Assembly: GCA_029238785.1 (NCBI GenBank)
Contig: JAQWFN010000064.1
Coordinates: 1-53,849, forward strand
DNA length: 53,849 nt
Direction of reading: 5' to 3'
Source of the DNA: Flavobacteriales bacterium
GTDB lineage: Bacteria > Bacteroidota > Bacteroidia > Flavobacteriales_D > Sanyastnellaceae
The notes beneath the pieces were generated by a model that did no database searches, was not told the DNA's origin, and saw nothing but the letters and a program-made list of their open reading frames with translations. The position numbers and the translations under genes are program-made. Below, in pieces: positions 9,801-16,305 of the stretch. The first letter of the stretch is position 1; every line of letters begins with the position of its first letter.

Positions 9801-10252
9801 ACACCGTTTTAGAAACAGATTTTGAAATCTTGATTCCGGACGAGTATGTGGATAGCATCAGCGAGCGTATTCAATTGTATCGTGAGTTGGACGACATCAA
9901 CACAAAAGCCGAATTGAACGCCTACCGAGAGCGCCTGATCGACCGTTTTGGTGAGCTACCTCAAGAAAGCGAAGACCTTCTTGAAACCATCGAACTGCGC
10001 TGGATGGCGAAGGACATTGGTTTTGAAAAGGTGATTTTGAAAAGCGAGAAGATGATTTGTTATTTCGTTTCTCGTCAAGACTCCCCTTATTATCAGAGTC
10101 CGAAATTCTCAAGGGTACTTGAATTCATCAAACACAATCCCAAAATGGGCAAGATGTACGAAAAGAACGGCAGCTTGCGCATGAGTTTTGTTCAGGTAAG
10201 GAGCATTCACCAGGCCATTGAGATTTGTGAGAAGATGCTTTCGTATGGGTAA
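6899..10252 (+). CDS. mfd: Transcription-repair coupling factor Mfd
   Basis: A 1117-residue DNA translocase that displaces RNA polymerase stalled at DNA lesions and recruits UvrA. The order of domains is standard: a UvrB-like N-terminal module (about residues 1-350), the RNA-polymerase-interacting domain starting at LEPGDYVVHIDHGIGEF (about 440-510), the helicase core with Walker A GDVGFGKTE (about 587) and DEEQ box (about 687), then TATPIPRTL and the RGRVGRS motif, and a C-terminal TRCF domain. Start: no ATG lies upstream, and the TTG at 6899 is the first usable start after the in-frame stop of fbp, only three codons away (GCG GCC CTT). The next ATG is about 100 residues in and would remove conserved sequence. 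It may be expressed from the fbp promoter. Confidence 0.95.
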   Translation: MKIEHVTVEEIKHLYLRDPRTHSISDALNSTKAKLGLRGLVGSGASFVAAAVISSSQGNHLFVLDDKEEAAYFLNDLEALLPDHKVLFYPRSARVPYQVETTENANIAMRAEVLNHINKHRKELVIVTFPEAIAEKVVTKKHLEKNTFDIGIGQSFSMDFIDEVMMEYDFEKVDYVHEPGEYSVRGGIVDIFSYSFDHPYRIEFFGDEVESIRKFDPVTQLSVNKMTKATIVPNISEKLLEEHRDTFFAFIPEDSSIWIKSAGGARAHLSKQFSIAEDRFNKLGSQLKHLSPAEMYIDGSDLLPAISDFRVVEFGGENSFPENLIFKFDQQPQPSFNKNFELLGENLRNNDKQQYTNLIAAAQAKQIERIESIFADRQEAAPFKPVNVGLYQGFIDPTLKLLLYTDHQIFERYHRFRLKEGYKKSKEALTIKELNSLEPGDYVVHIDHGIGEFSGLQKIDVNGKEQEAIRLTYKGGDILYVSIHSLHRISKYTGKEGTLPKVNRLGTNAWQSVKNKTKTRVKELAYDLLKLYAKRKAAKGFAYRPDTYLQNELEASFMYEDTPDQNKATQAVKEDMEAEAPMDRLVCGDVGFGKTEIAIRAAFKAVTDGKQVAVLVPTTILSLQHYKSFKERLKDFPCRVDYLNRFKNGKKLKDTLDDLEAGKIDIVIGTHKLVGKSVKFNDLGLMIIDEEQKFGVAVKDKLKTLKANIDTLTLTATPIPRTLQFSMMGARDLSIISTPPPNRYPVETEIRPFNEEVIRDAISYEISRGGQAYFVHNKVGNIKEVAGMISRLVPDCRVGIGHGQMSGEKLEEVMSDFISGAFDVLVATTIIESGIDISNANTIIINNAQNFGLSDLHQLRGRVGRSNKRAFCYLLAPPMHMVSTEARKRLQALETFSDLGSGLSIAMRDLDIRGAGNMLGGEQSGFISDIGFEMYQKILNEAMQELKEEEFKDLYDDEQLKTQEFVSDTVLETDFEILIPDEYVDSISERIQLYRELDDINTKAELNAYRERLIDRFGELPQESEDLLETIELRWMAKDIGFEKVILKSEKMICYFVSRQDSPYYQSPKFSRVLEFIKHNPKMGKMYEKNGSLRMSFVQVRSIHQAIEICEKMLSYG

Positions 10253-10263
10253 GGCTAGGTGTC

Positions 10264-10371
10264 GTTGGCTTCGGCTCGGTTGATGTTGGCTTCGGCTCCG
10301 CTCAGCCAACGATGTAACTTAGCCTGCAATATCGAATTCAGCGCACAGCCAAGGGTGTAACTTAGCCTGCA
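10264..10371. repeat. Two nested direct-repeat pairs downstream of mfd
   Basis: The 16-mer GTTGGCTTCGGCTCSG occurs at 10264-10279 and 10285-10300 (21-bp period). A 26-base unit, CAGCCAAnGnTGTAACTTAG plus CCTGCA, occurs at 10303-10328 and 10346-10371 with two mismatches (43-bp period). The region between mfd and the truncated secreted protein has no other coding potential. Confidence 0.75.
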
Positions 10372-10393
10372 GTCTTGAGGCTTAAATATAGTG

Positions 10394-10470
10394 TCTCGTA
10401 TCACACATCTCGTATCTCGTATCCCGAATCTCGTATCAAGCATCTCGTATCCCGAATCCCGAATCCCGTC
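10394..10470. repeat. Array of 11 contiguous heptamers
   Basis: The 77 bases divide exactly into eleven 7-mers without any phase slip. TCTCGTA occurs five times and TCCCGAA three times; the other three are TCACACA, TCAAGCA and TCCCGTC. Read on the minus strand, the units are TACGAGA and TTCGGGA. The latter is the same unit that forms the array at 26874-26929. No palindromic structure or spacer pattern is seen. Confidence 0.9.
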
Positions 10471-10609
10471 GATTTCACCCATATAATAACTGAACGATTC
10501 TTTTCCTTTAAAGACGCTGCCATATTCAACATCCTGTGAGATTGCGCTTGATGCAAAAAGCACGGCAACAAGCAGGGCAAATGGTCGAAGTAACATGGTA
10601 ATTTACTTT

Positions 10610-11116
10610 TTACTTGTCTTCTTCTGTTTCAAAAATCACATTGTAGCGCTCTCCAAAAGCGCGTTGCTCCTCTGTAAAATCAGCGTGAAGATGTTTTAGT
10701 TTGGTGAATATTTCGGATTGCAATTGATAGGCTCTTTGTTGTGTTTCAACACTAAAAACTGAATCGCTTGCATCGAGGATCTTGATCAGTTCTCCGTACT
10801 CCACTTCCATCAGCTGATCGTAACCGCTGAATAAGGACTTTGAGGCTTCTAAGAGTGCTTTGTCGTCTTGAAACGGACCTAAAGAATCGAGCATTTGAAT
10901 CGACTCTTTCACTCTTCCTCTCAAGATCAAATAGTCTGCTGCCATTCCTTCATCGTCAAGGTCGGTCATGGACGCATCCAACTTATCAAAGGCAATGATC
11001 ACCGCTGTTTGCTTCTCGATAATGCTGTCGTTATAAGCCGCCGCTTTGTCTGAGCGGGAAGTGCAGGAAATCAAGGCAAAACTTAAAACGATGATAAGCG
11101 AGTGAAGGTAGTTCAT
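10610..11116 (-). CDS. Lipoprotein of unknown function
   Basis: A 168-residue protein starting with a lipoprotein signal peptide (MNYLHSLIIVLSFALISC) whose lipobox cysteine is residue 18, so it should be anchored in the outer or inner membrane facing the periplasm. The mature part is charged and mostly helical, with heptad-like patterns (DKLDASMTDLDDEG, LIKILDASDSVF, QRAYQLQSEIF) suggesting a coiled-coil bundle. No known domain is recognised. It is followed after 13 bases by the truncated secreted protein gene. No promoter with a clear -7 box was found in the 236-base gap upstream, which is shared with truB on the other strand. Confidence 0.75.
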   Translation of the reverse strand: MNYLHSLIIVLSFALISCTSRSDKAAAYNDSIIEKQTAVIIAFDKLDASMTDLDDEGMAADYLILRGRVKESIQMLDSLGPFQDDKALLEASKSLFSGYDQLMEVEYGELIKILDASDSVFSVETQQRAYQLQSEIFTKLKHLHADFTEEQRAFGERYNVIFETEEDK

Positions 11117-11283
11117 GTTTGAGTGTTAAAGAGGTGAAAATAAGGATAATTCCTTAAGTAGAATATTGATGAAAATGAGAATCTAGAAAAACGGATTAAA
11201 AATTAGTGTCCCATATCTGCCTTTAATAGAGCTTGCCCATAAAACAATCGCTTATGATTGCTTTAAATTTGCCGTTCTCGACC

Positions 11284-11315
11284 TTTTCATGCATTCTCAC
11301 ATTCATGCATTCACG
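11284..11315. repeat. Short degenerate octamer array upstream of truB
   Basis: Four contiguous 8-mers, TTTTCATG, CATTCTCA, CATTCATG and CATTCACG, fill 11284-11315. They share the CATTC core of the TCATTCG heptamers at 27001-27028. Only four imperfect units are present, so chance cannot be excluded. Confidence 0.4.
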
Positions 11316-11340
11316 CAATAAATATTAAACCCAATCCCAC

Positions 11341-11348
11341 TATCTTGC
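11341..11348 (+). promoter_or_regulatory. -7-like box TATCTTGC directly before truB
   Basis: TATCTTGC ends 4 bases before the truB ATG at 11353. It matches TAnnTTTG at five of its six defined positions if allowing one base slip at the 3' end. The position fits the leaderless arrangement seen at five other genes in the window. No -33 element is evident. Confidence 0.35.
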
Positions 11349-11352
11349 GCCC

Positions 11353-12099
11353 ATGTTGCCAAAACCAAACACCTTTCGTACCGCAGAAGACTTCAGAACA
11401 GGCTGCATTCTTCTTATCGACAAACCGCTCGACTGGACCTCCTTCGACGTGGTGAATAAAGTGCGGTACATCATTCGAAAAGACCTCGGTTTTAAAAAAA
11501 TCAAAGTGGGACATGCCGGAACCCTCGACCCCAAAGCTACTGGCTTGTTGGTGCTTTGTACTGGTAAAATGACCAAACAAATCCAGTTCTTCACCAATGA
11601 TGCTAAAACCTACACCGGCACCTTTTTCATTGGAGCTACCCGTCCGAGTTTCGACCTTGAAACCGAGATTGATCAGCACTATCCCATTGAGCACATTACT
11701 GAAGATTTGCTTCGCGAAGCTGCACAAAAAATGAGCGGTAAAATCTTGCAAACACCACCTGTATTTTCGGCAAAAAAAGTTGATGGCCTTCGTGCATACA
11801 AAGCTGCTCGTGCAGGAAAAGACATTGAACTGAAGCCTGTAGAAGTGGAGATATTTGAATTTGAGCTTACCCGAATTGCCTTGCCTGAAGTTGATTTTAG
11901 AATCAAATGCAGTAAAGGCACCTACATTAGATCCATGGCCTTCGATTTTGGTGCACTTCTGAATAGCGGTGCCTATTTACAAGCCTTGAGAAGAACAGAA
12001 AGTGGCGACTTCAAAATGGAAGACGGCTGCAGTATTGAAACGCTTAAAAGCCAAATTTCAAAGCTCGAACCACTCCCAGAAGAAGGATTAGCAAAATAG
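11353..12099 (+). CDS. truB: tRNA pseudouridine55 synthase TruB
   Basis: A 248-residue enzyme that converts U55 to pseudouridine in the T-loop of tRNAs. The catalytic aspartate is D59 in the family signature GHAGTLDPKATG. Other conserved parts are the LLIDKPLDWTSFDVVNK start, the KTYTG segment, TPPVFSAKKVDGLRAY (about residues 133-148) and the KGTYIRSMAFDFG motif near 190. There is no C-terminal PUA extension, which is usual in Bacteroidota. It lies 55 bases before queA on the same strand, so two tRNA-modification genes are adjacent. Confidence 0.96.
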   Translation: MLPKPNTFRTAEDFRTGCILLIDKPLDWTSFDVVNKVRYIIRKDLGFKKIKVGHAGTLDPKATGLLVLCTGKMTKQIQFFTNDAKTYTGTFFIGATRPSFDLETEIDQHYPIEHITEDLLREAAQKMSGKILQTPPVFSAKKVDGLRAYKAARAGKDIELKPVEVEIFEFELTRIALPEVDFRIKCSKGTYIRSMAFDFGALLNSGAYLQALRRTESGDFKMEDGCSIETLKSQISKLEPLPEEGLAK

Positions 12100-12111
12100 C
12101 GCCGTTTTGCG

Positions 12112-12119
12112 TACTTTTG
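12112..12119 (+). promoter_or_regulatory. -7 box TACTTTTG of queA
   Basis: A perfect TAnnTTTG match lies in the truB-queA gap and ends 35 bases before the queA ATG. No convincing -33 TTTG is present at 17-23 bases, so this may be weak or secondary to read-through from truB. Confidence 0.45.
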
Positions 12120-12154
12120 CTCCCTTTTGTGCACAAGATCATACCGATTGAAAT

Positions 12155-13204
12155 ATGAAACTATCCCAATTCAAATTTGACCTTCCTGAGAAGCTTATCG
12201 CTCAACATCCAACCCAAAATAGAGACGAGTCTCGATTGATGGTGCTTGATCGTGCTACTGGGAAGATCGAGCACAAATTGTTCAAAGATGTACTCGACTA
12301 CTTCGAAGAACAAGACGTGATGGTGATGAACAACACCAAAGTCTTTCCTGCTCGTATGTATGGAAACAAAGAAAAAACTGGTGCTACCATTGAAGTATTC
12401 CTCCTCAGAGAACTGAATAGAGAATCACTCTTGTGGGATGTTTTGGTTGATCCCGCCCGTAAAATCCGTATTGGAAACAAGTTGTACTTCGGTGAAAACG
12501 ACGAACTCGTTGCTGAGGTAATCGACAACACCACTTCTAGAGGTAGAACACTTCGTTTCCTTTTTGACGGCACACATGAAGAGTTCAAAGCCACCATCTA
12601 TAAACTAGGTGAAACGCCACTACCAAAATACATTCAACGCGAAGTTGAGCCGGAAGACGCTGAGCGTTTTCAAACCATCTTTGCCAAAGAAGAAGGTGCT
12701 GTTGCCGTTCCCACTGCAGGTATGCACTTCTCTAAGCAATTGATGAAACGCATGGAGTTGAAAGGTGTGGAATTTAGCGCTGTTACCCTCCATGTTGGTT
12801 TAGGTACTTTCAGACCAGTTGAAGTGGAAGACCTTACCAAGCACAAAATGGACTCTGAGCAAGCCATCATTACTCAGGCTACTGCCGATATCGTAAACCG
12901 TGCGAAAGACGCGAGAAAAAAGGTTTGTGCTGTGGGTACAACGGCCATGAGAACCATTGAGTCTAGCGTTTCAACCTATGATCGATTGAAGCCTTTTGAC
13001 GGGTGGACCAACAAGTTCATCTTTCCTCCTTATGAGTTCAAAATTGCTGACTCGATGATCACCAACTTTCATACACCTCAATCTACTTTATTGATGATGG
13101 CAGCAGCCTTTGGTGGTTATGATTTGGTGATGGAAGCTTACCACACGGCAATTAAAGAGAAATACCGTTTTTATGCTTATGGTGATGCGATGCTGATCCT
13201 CTAA
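12155..13204 (+). CDS. queA: tRNA preQ1(34) S-adenosylmethionine ribosyltransferase-isomerase QueA
   Basis: A 349-residue enzyme that transfers and rearranges the ribosyl group of SAM onto preQ1 in the anticodon loop, forming epoxyqueuosine. Family markers are the start [19 protein letters not shown], the [10 protein letters not shown] segment (about residues 59-68), the conserved [11 protein letters not shown] block (about 184-194), [11 protein letters not shown] (about 211-221) and the C-terminal [12 protein letters not shown] block. Length matches complete family members. No other queuosine genes are in the window. A strong terminator follows, so queA ends a transcript. Confidence 0.97.
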   Translation: MKLSQFKFDLPEKLIAQHPTQNRDESRLMVLDRATGKIEHKLFKDVLDYFEEQDVMVMNNTKVFPARMYGNKEKTGATIEVFLLRELNRESLLWDVLVDPARKIRIGNKLYFGENDELVAEVIDNTTSRGRTLRFLFDGTHEEFKATIYKLGETPLPKYIQREVEPEDAERFQTIFAKEEGAVAVPTAGMHFSKQLMKRMELKGVEFSAVTLHVGLGTFRPVEVEDLTKHKMDSEQAIITQATADIVNRAKDARKKVCAVGTTAMRTIESSVSTYDRLKPFDGWTNKFIFPPYEFKIADSMITNFHTPQSTLLMMAAAFGGYDLVMEAYHTAIKEKYRFYAYGDAMLIL

Positions 13205-13230
13205 GTGAAGAAAACATGATAATATTCTGG

Positions 13231-13265
13231 AAAAATGCCTCCGATTACGGGGGCATTTTTATTTT
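13231..13265 (+). terminator. Intrinsic terminator of queA
   Basis: A 13-bp hairpin (arms 13231-13243 and 13248-13260, one G-T wobble, loop ATTA) ends in a T-rich run, TTTTTATTTT. It starts 27 bases after the queA stop and just before the TM2-domain gene. Confidence 0.85.
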
Positions 13266-13271
13266 AGCTCT

Positions 13272-13661
13272 ATGAAAAAGTTGCTCAGCGTTCTTATTCT
13301 TTGGCTTGGCTTGAGTGCAATGGGTATTGCGCAAAAAAACAATCATGGCCATCAAGAACTGCGCTTTTTGAAGGAGGTGTTCACGGCGGGTAAAGGCATC
13401 ATCAAGAAAAATAAAAATCAACAAGAAGCCACTTGGGAAGAAAACCCAAAAGCCGTTGCCGCAGCACTTACGATTTTAATGGGGCCCTTTGCCGCACACC
13501 GCATCTATCTCGGCACGAGCCCTAAAGTGCCCATTTTCTACACACTTACCCTTGGTGGTGGTTTGGGGGTGCTGCCGGTCATCGATCTCCTGCTTATTCT
13601 CACGGCAAAAGACTTATCTGTTTACTATAATAAAGAGGCCATCTTTCTTTGGGGTGAATAA
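13272..13661 (+). CDS. TM2-domain membrane protein
   Basis: A 129-residue protein with an N-terminal signal peptide ending near AMGIAQ (residue 21), a lysine-rich linker (KKNKNQQEATWEENPKAVAA) and a C-terminal TM2 domain (PF05154). The domain has two membrane helices, the GPFAAHRIYLG motif near residues 75-85, and the DLLLILTA helix. The TM2 domain is of unknown biochemical role and is widespread in bacteria. The ATG is 11 bases beyond the queA terminator hairpin, so a separate promoter or read-through is required. Nothing in the neighbourhood indicates its function. Confidence 0.8.
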   Translation: MKKLLSVLILWLGLSAMGIAQKNNHGHQELRFLKEVFTAGKGIIKKNKNQQEATWEENPKAVAAALTILMGPFAAHRIYLGTSPKVPIFYTLTLGGGLGVLPVIDLLLILTAKDLSVYYNKEAIFLWGE

Positions 13662-13665
13662 AAAA

Positions 13666-13687
13666 CGCCACCCTTTTCAGAGTGGCG
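13666..13687 (-). terminator. Hairpin between convergent TM2 and redoxin genes
   Basis: A 6-bp GC-rich stem (CGCCAC at 13666-13671 with GTGGCG at 13682-13687) is followed on the minus strand by TTTTTTATT. It lies 27 bases after the minus-strand redoxin stop and can serve as its terminator. The plus-strand side has only a weak T tract. Confidence 0.6.
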
Positions 13688-13713
13688 CTTTCCATATCGT
13701 TTAATCTCTAAGC

Positions 13714-14358
13714 TTACTTTTCTACACGCTTGATGCTGCATCCAAGTGGCTTTGTTTCTTCTGGTTTCGCTTTCTTGCCTTTCACCATGTTCATCATGGC
13801 ATTTGACAGATAGTGTTCCTTCACTTCTTTTGCGCTATCCACATTATCGTCAATAGCTCCTTTGTAGGCCAAGGTCAAGTCCTTGTTGAACAGGTAAACG
13901 TGAGGTGTTGTTCTTGCACCAAAGGCATCGGCCAATTGATGGTTTTCATCGAGCAAGTAAGGCATCTTATAATTCATCGCTGAGGCGTGTTTCGCCATCG
14001 CTTCCATGGAATCATCTCCAGTTCTTTTCGCTTCGTTTGAGTTAACCAATACCATGTTTACACCCAAGGCTGCTGCTTGTTGATGCAAGTCATTGTATCT
14101 GCCTTCCCAACCCTCTGATTTTCCATCTCTTCCAATAACGAAAGGACAGGTGTTGCAAGAAAAAACAAGCAACAAACCGTTTTCACCATTCAAGCTGGCG
14201 AGGCTGTGGTCTGTATTGTCGATGTTTTTCATTTTCGCATCAGCCATAGGTGCCTTTGCTCCAATTTCTAGGGAAGTGATTTCGTTGGTGCTGGCCATAA
14301 AGGCTGAGCCAATAACAGCCAACAACAATGCTCCGGCAATAAATAAATTCTTTTTCAT
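13714..14358 (-). CDS. Thioredoxin-fold redoxin family protein, exported
   Basis: A 214-residue protein with an N-terminal hydrophobic segment (residues 4-21, MKKNLFIAGALLLAVIGSAF), probably a signal peptide, and an AhpC/TSA-redoxin domain. The thioredoxin-type CNTC motif is at residues 68-71 in the family pattern FSCNTCPFVIG. A conserved arginine/proline loop (ARTTPHVYLF) lies near residue 150. The family is usually annotated as thiol-disulfide or thioredoxin-like; the redox partner and substrate are unknown. A lone cysteine occurs near the C-terminus (LGCSIKRVEK), a feature shared by relatives. It is monocistronic, with a hairpin behind it. Confidence 0.85.
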   Translation of the reverse strand: MKKNLFIAGALLLAVIGSAFMASTNEITSLEIGAKAPMADAKMKNIDNTDHSLASLNGENGLLLVFSCNTCPFVIGRDGKSEGWEGRYNDLHQQAAALGVNMVLVNSNEAKRTGDDSMEAMAKHASAMNYKMPYLLDENHQLADAFGARTTPHVYLFNKDLTLAYKGAIDDNVDSAKEVKEHYLSNAMMNMVKGKKAKPEETKPLGCSIKRVEK

Positions 14359-14682
14359 GATTTTGTGTTTGGGTTTACTCTAAGTAACCCAGCAATTTAC
14401 GAATTGTTTAGACGCCCATCAGACAAAAAAACACAAGAAAACAAAGCCGAAAGACTCTAGTGGTGAAGAGGTTTTAAGCAGGTTTAAAAATGGAATTTTC
14501 ATAAAACCAAAAAGGTCGTCCCGTTGGACAACCTTCTTTGGTAAATAAATGAAAACAATTAAACTATCTAATATCTCTATATGAGAACTTACATTAAGGT
14601 TTAACGGCCAAAGGCTAAAAGGGTTGCGGTTTTGGTGAAGAAATGCTTAACTTATTTTTAAATCACTGAAAACCAATACTCC
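14359..14682. other. 324-base intergenic region
   Basis: This gap lies between the redoxin gene and the carboxylase gene, both on the minus strand. It holds the redoxin upstream region (A/T-rich, without a clear TAnnTTTG box) and the hairpin at 14503-14535. I see no open frame with good coding character and no RNA gene. Confidence 0.6.
14503..14535 (-). terminator. Probable terminator of the carboxylase gene
   Basis: A 10-bp stem (14512-14521 with 14526-14535, loop of 4) is fully paired on the minus strand with one U-G wobble, and is followed by TTTGGTTTT. It lies about 150 bases after the stop of the acyl-CoA carboxylase gene, leaving a long 3' untranslated region. On the plus strand one pair is a mismatch, which favours minus-strand use. 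Confidence 0.55.
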
Positions 14683-16224
14683 TTACAAGGGAATATTCCC
14701 GTGTTTCTTTTTGGGCGTGTTAACGACCTTATTTTTAAGCATCTCAAATGCTCGAATTAACTTCTCTCTGGTTTGATGTGGCTTGATCACTTCATCAACA
14801 TAACCTCTCGCAGCAGCATTGTAAGGGTTGGCAAACAATTCCGCATACTCCGCTTCTTTTTCCTTCAACTTGGCCTCGGTGTCGCTTGCATCTTTGATTT
14901 CTTTTCTGAAGATGATCTCGGCTGCTCCTTTGGCTCCCATCACCGCAATTTCGGCTCCAGGCCAAGCAAAGTTCATGTCGGCACCAATGTGCTTCGAGTT
15001 CATTACATCGTAAGCACCTCCGTATGCTTTTCGGGTGATGACAGTAACTCTTGGAACGGTAGCTTCACTAAAGGCATAAAGCAATTTCGCTCCGTTGCTG
15101 ATAATGCCGTTCCACTCTTGGTCTGTGCCCGGTAAGAAGCCTGGAACGTCTTCAAATACCAATAAAGGAATATTAAAGGCATCGCAAAAACGAACAAAAC
15201 GGGCTGCTTTGTTCGACGCATCGATATCGAGTACACCAGCCAAATACGCCGGTTGATTAGCCACAATACCGATGCTCTTTCCTGCCAAACGCGCAAAACC
15301 AACCACCATGTTCTCTGCATACTGTGCATGAACCTCGGTAAAACTGCCTTCGTCGATGGTGTTGGCAATCACTTCTTTCATGTCGTAAGGCAAGTTGGGA
15401 TTGTCTGGAACAATTTGATCGAGCGCTGGTCGGGATTCATTGCCCGCGGTATATGGAACTGAAGGCGCTTGTTCTTCGCAGTTTTGAGGAACATAACTCA
15501 AGACGCGCTTCATGGCATCAATACAAGCAATTTCATTCGCACACGAAAAATGGGTTACCCCAGATTTGGTGCTGTGCGTGCTTGCTCCACCGAGCTCTTC
15601 GCTGCTCACTTCTTCGTGGGTAACGGTTTTCACCACGTTTGGTCCGGTAACAAACATGTAGCTTGTTCCTTCAACCATAAAAATAAAATCGGTGAGGGCT
15701 GGGGAATAAACGGCTCCTCCGGCGCAGGGACCCATAATTGCCGACAGTTGTGGAACCAAACCACTGGCTTGGACGTTTCGGTAGAAGATATCGGCATAAC
15801 CACCGAGTGAAACCACTCCTTCTTGAATACGCGCTCCACCTGAATCGTTCAAACCAATTACAGGAGCACCGTTTTGAGCGGCGAGGTCCATGATTTTGCA
15901 AATCTTCGTTGCATGAGCTTCAGCCAAAGAACCTCCCAAAACCGTGAAGTCTTGAGAAAAGACATAGACCAATCTTCCGTTCACTTTACCGTAACCGGTA
16001 ACCACGCCATCGCCCAAAAATTGCTGCTTATCTAAACCGAAATTGGTGCTTCTGTGGGTCACCAACATCCCGATTTCTTCAAAACTACCTTCATCCAAAA
16101 GGAAGTGAAGGCGCTCTCTTGCCGTTAGTTTTCCTTTGGCGTGTTGGGCATCGATTCGTTTCTGACCTCCACCCAATTTGGCTTCTTCGGCTTTACGATC
16201 TAGTGATTCAAATTTTTCGCTCAT
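14683..16224 (-). CDS. pccB: Acyl-CoA carboxylase carboxyltransferase beta subunit (propionyl-CoA type)
   Basis: A 513-residue carboxyltransferase of the PccB/MmdA family, which moves a carboxyl group from biotin to propionyl-CoA (or a similar acyl-CoA) to give methylmalonyl-CoA. It has the two crotonase-like halves: the N-terminal oxyanion motif [13 protein letters not shown] at residues 165-177, and the C-terminal [11 protein letters not shown] with [15 protein letters not shown]. The N-terminus ([23 protein letters not shown]) and the C-terminal [10 protein letters not shown] are typical of the family. The biotin carboxylase and biotin carrier partners are not adjacent. Decarboxylase (MmdA) function cannot be excluded from sequence. 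It has its own promoter at 16242-16274. Confidence 0.92.
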   Translation of the reverse strand: MSEKFESLDRKAEEAKLGGGQKRIDAQHAKGKLTARERLHFLLDEGSFEEIGMLVTHRSTNFGLDKQQFLGDGVVTGYGKVNGRLVYVFSQDFTVLGGSLAEAHATKICKIMDLAAQNGAPVIGLNDSGGARIQEGVVSLGGYADIFYRNVQASGLVPQLSAIMGPCAGGAVYSPALTDFIFMVEGTSYMFVTGPNVVKTVTHEEVSSEELGGASTHSTKSGVTHFSCANEIACIDAMKRVLSYVPQNCEEQAPSVPYTAGNESRPALDQIVPDNPNLPYDMKEVIANTIDEGSFTEVHAQYAENMVVGFARLAGKSIGIVANQPAYLAGVLDIDASNKAARFVRFCDAFNIPLLVFEDVPGFLPGTDQEWNGIISNGAKLLYAFSEATVPRVTVITRKAYGGAYDVMNSKHIGADMNFAWPGAEIAVMGAKGAAEIIFRKEIKDASDTEAKLKEKEAEYAELFANPYNAAARGYVDEVIKPHQTREKLIRAFEMLKNKVVNTPKKKHGNIPL

Positions 16225-16241
16225 GCTGTCTAAATAGGACT

Positions 16242-16274
16242 CAAAGATACCACGAAAATTAGGGGAAGCACAAA
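16242..16274 (-). promoter_or_regulatory. Promoter of the carboxylase gene
   Basis: On the minus strand a -33 TTTG (16271-16274) and a perfect -7 TATCTTTG (16242-16249) are 21 bases apart. The -7 box ends 17 bases before the ATG at 16224. This is one of the best Bacteroidota-type promoters in the window. Confidence 0.75.
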
Positions 16275-16305
16275 CCTAAATGCAGGGGCTTTTTGGCGCA
16301 GTGCC

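Larger units (their letters stand above)
10255..10596 (-). pseudogene. Small secreted protein truncated by a heptamer repeat array
   Basis: The first 42 or so codons look like a normal small exported protein: a signal peptide (MLLRPFALLVAVLFASSAIS) and a short mature segment, QDVEYGSVFKGKESFSYYMG. The frame then enters the heptamer array at 10394-10470, where the translation becomes the repeated peptide GIRDSG/DTRFGIRDTR, and goes on through two further direct repeats to a stop at 10255. The downstream part is therefore repeat-derived rather than a conserved domain. The start lies 13 bases beyond the stop of the upstream lipoprotein gene, as expected for an operon partner. It is most likely the 5' remnant of a gene whose 3' part was replaced by repeats. 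A genuine short protein cannot be excluded. Confidence 0.45.

Noticed and set aside
10394-10470. CRISPR array
   Set aside because: Units are 7 bases with no spacers, and there are no cas genes, so it is a simple tandem repeat.
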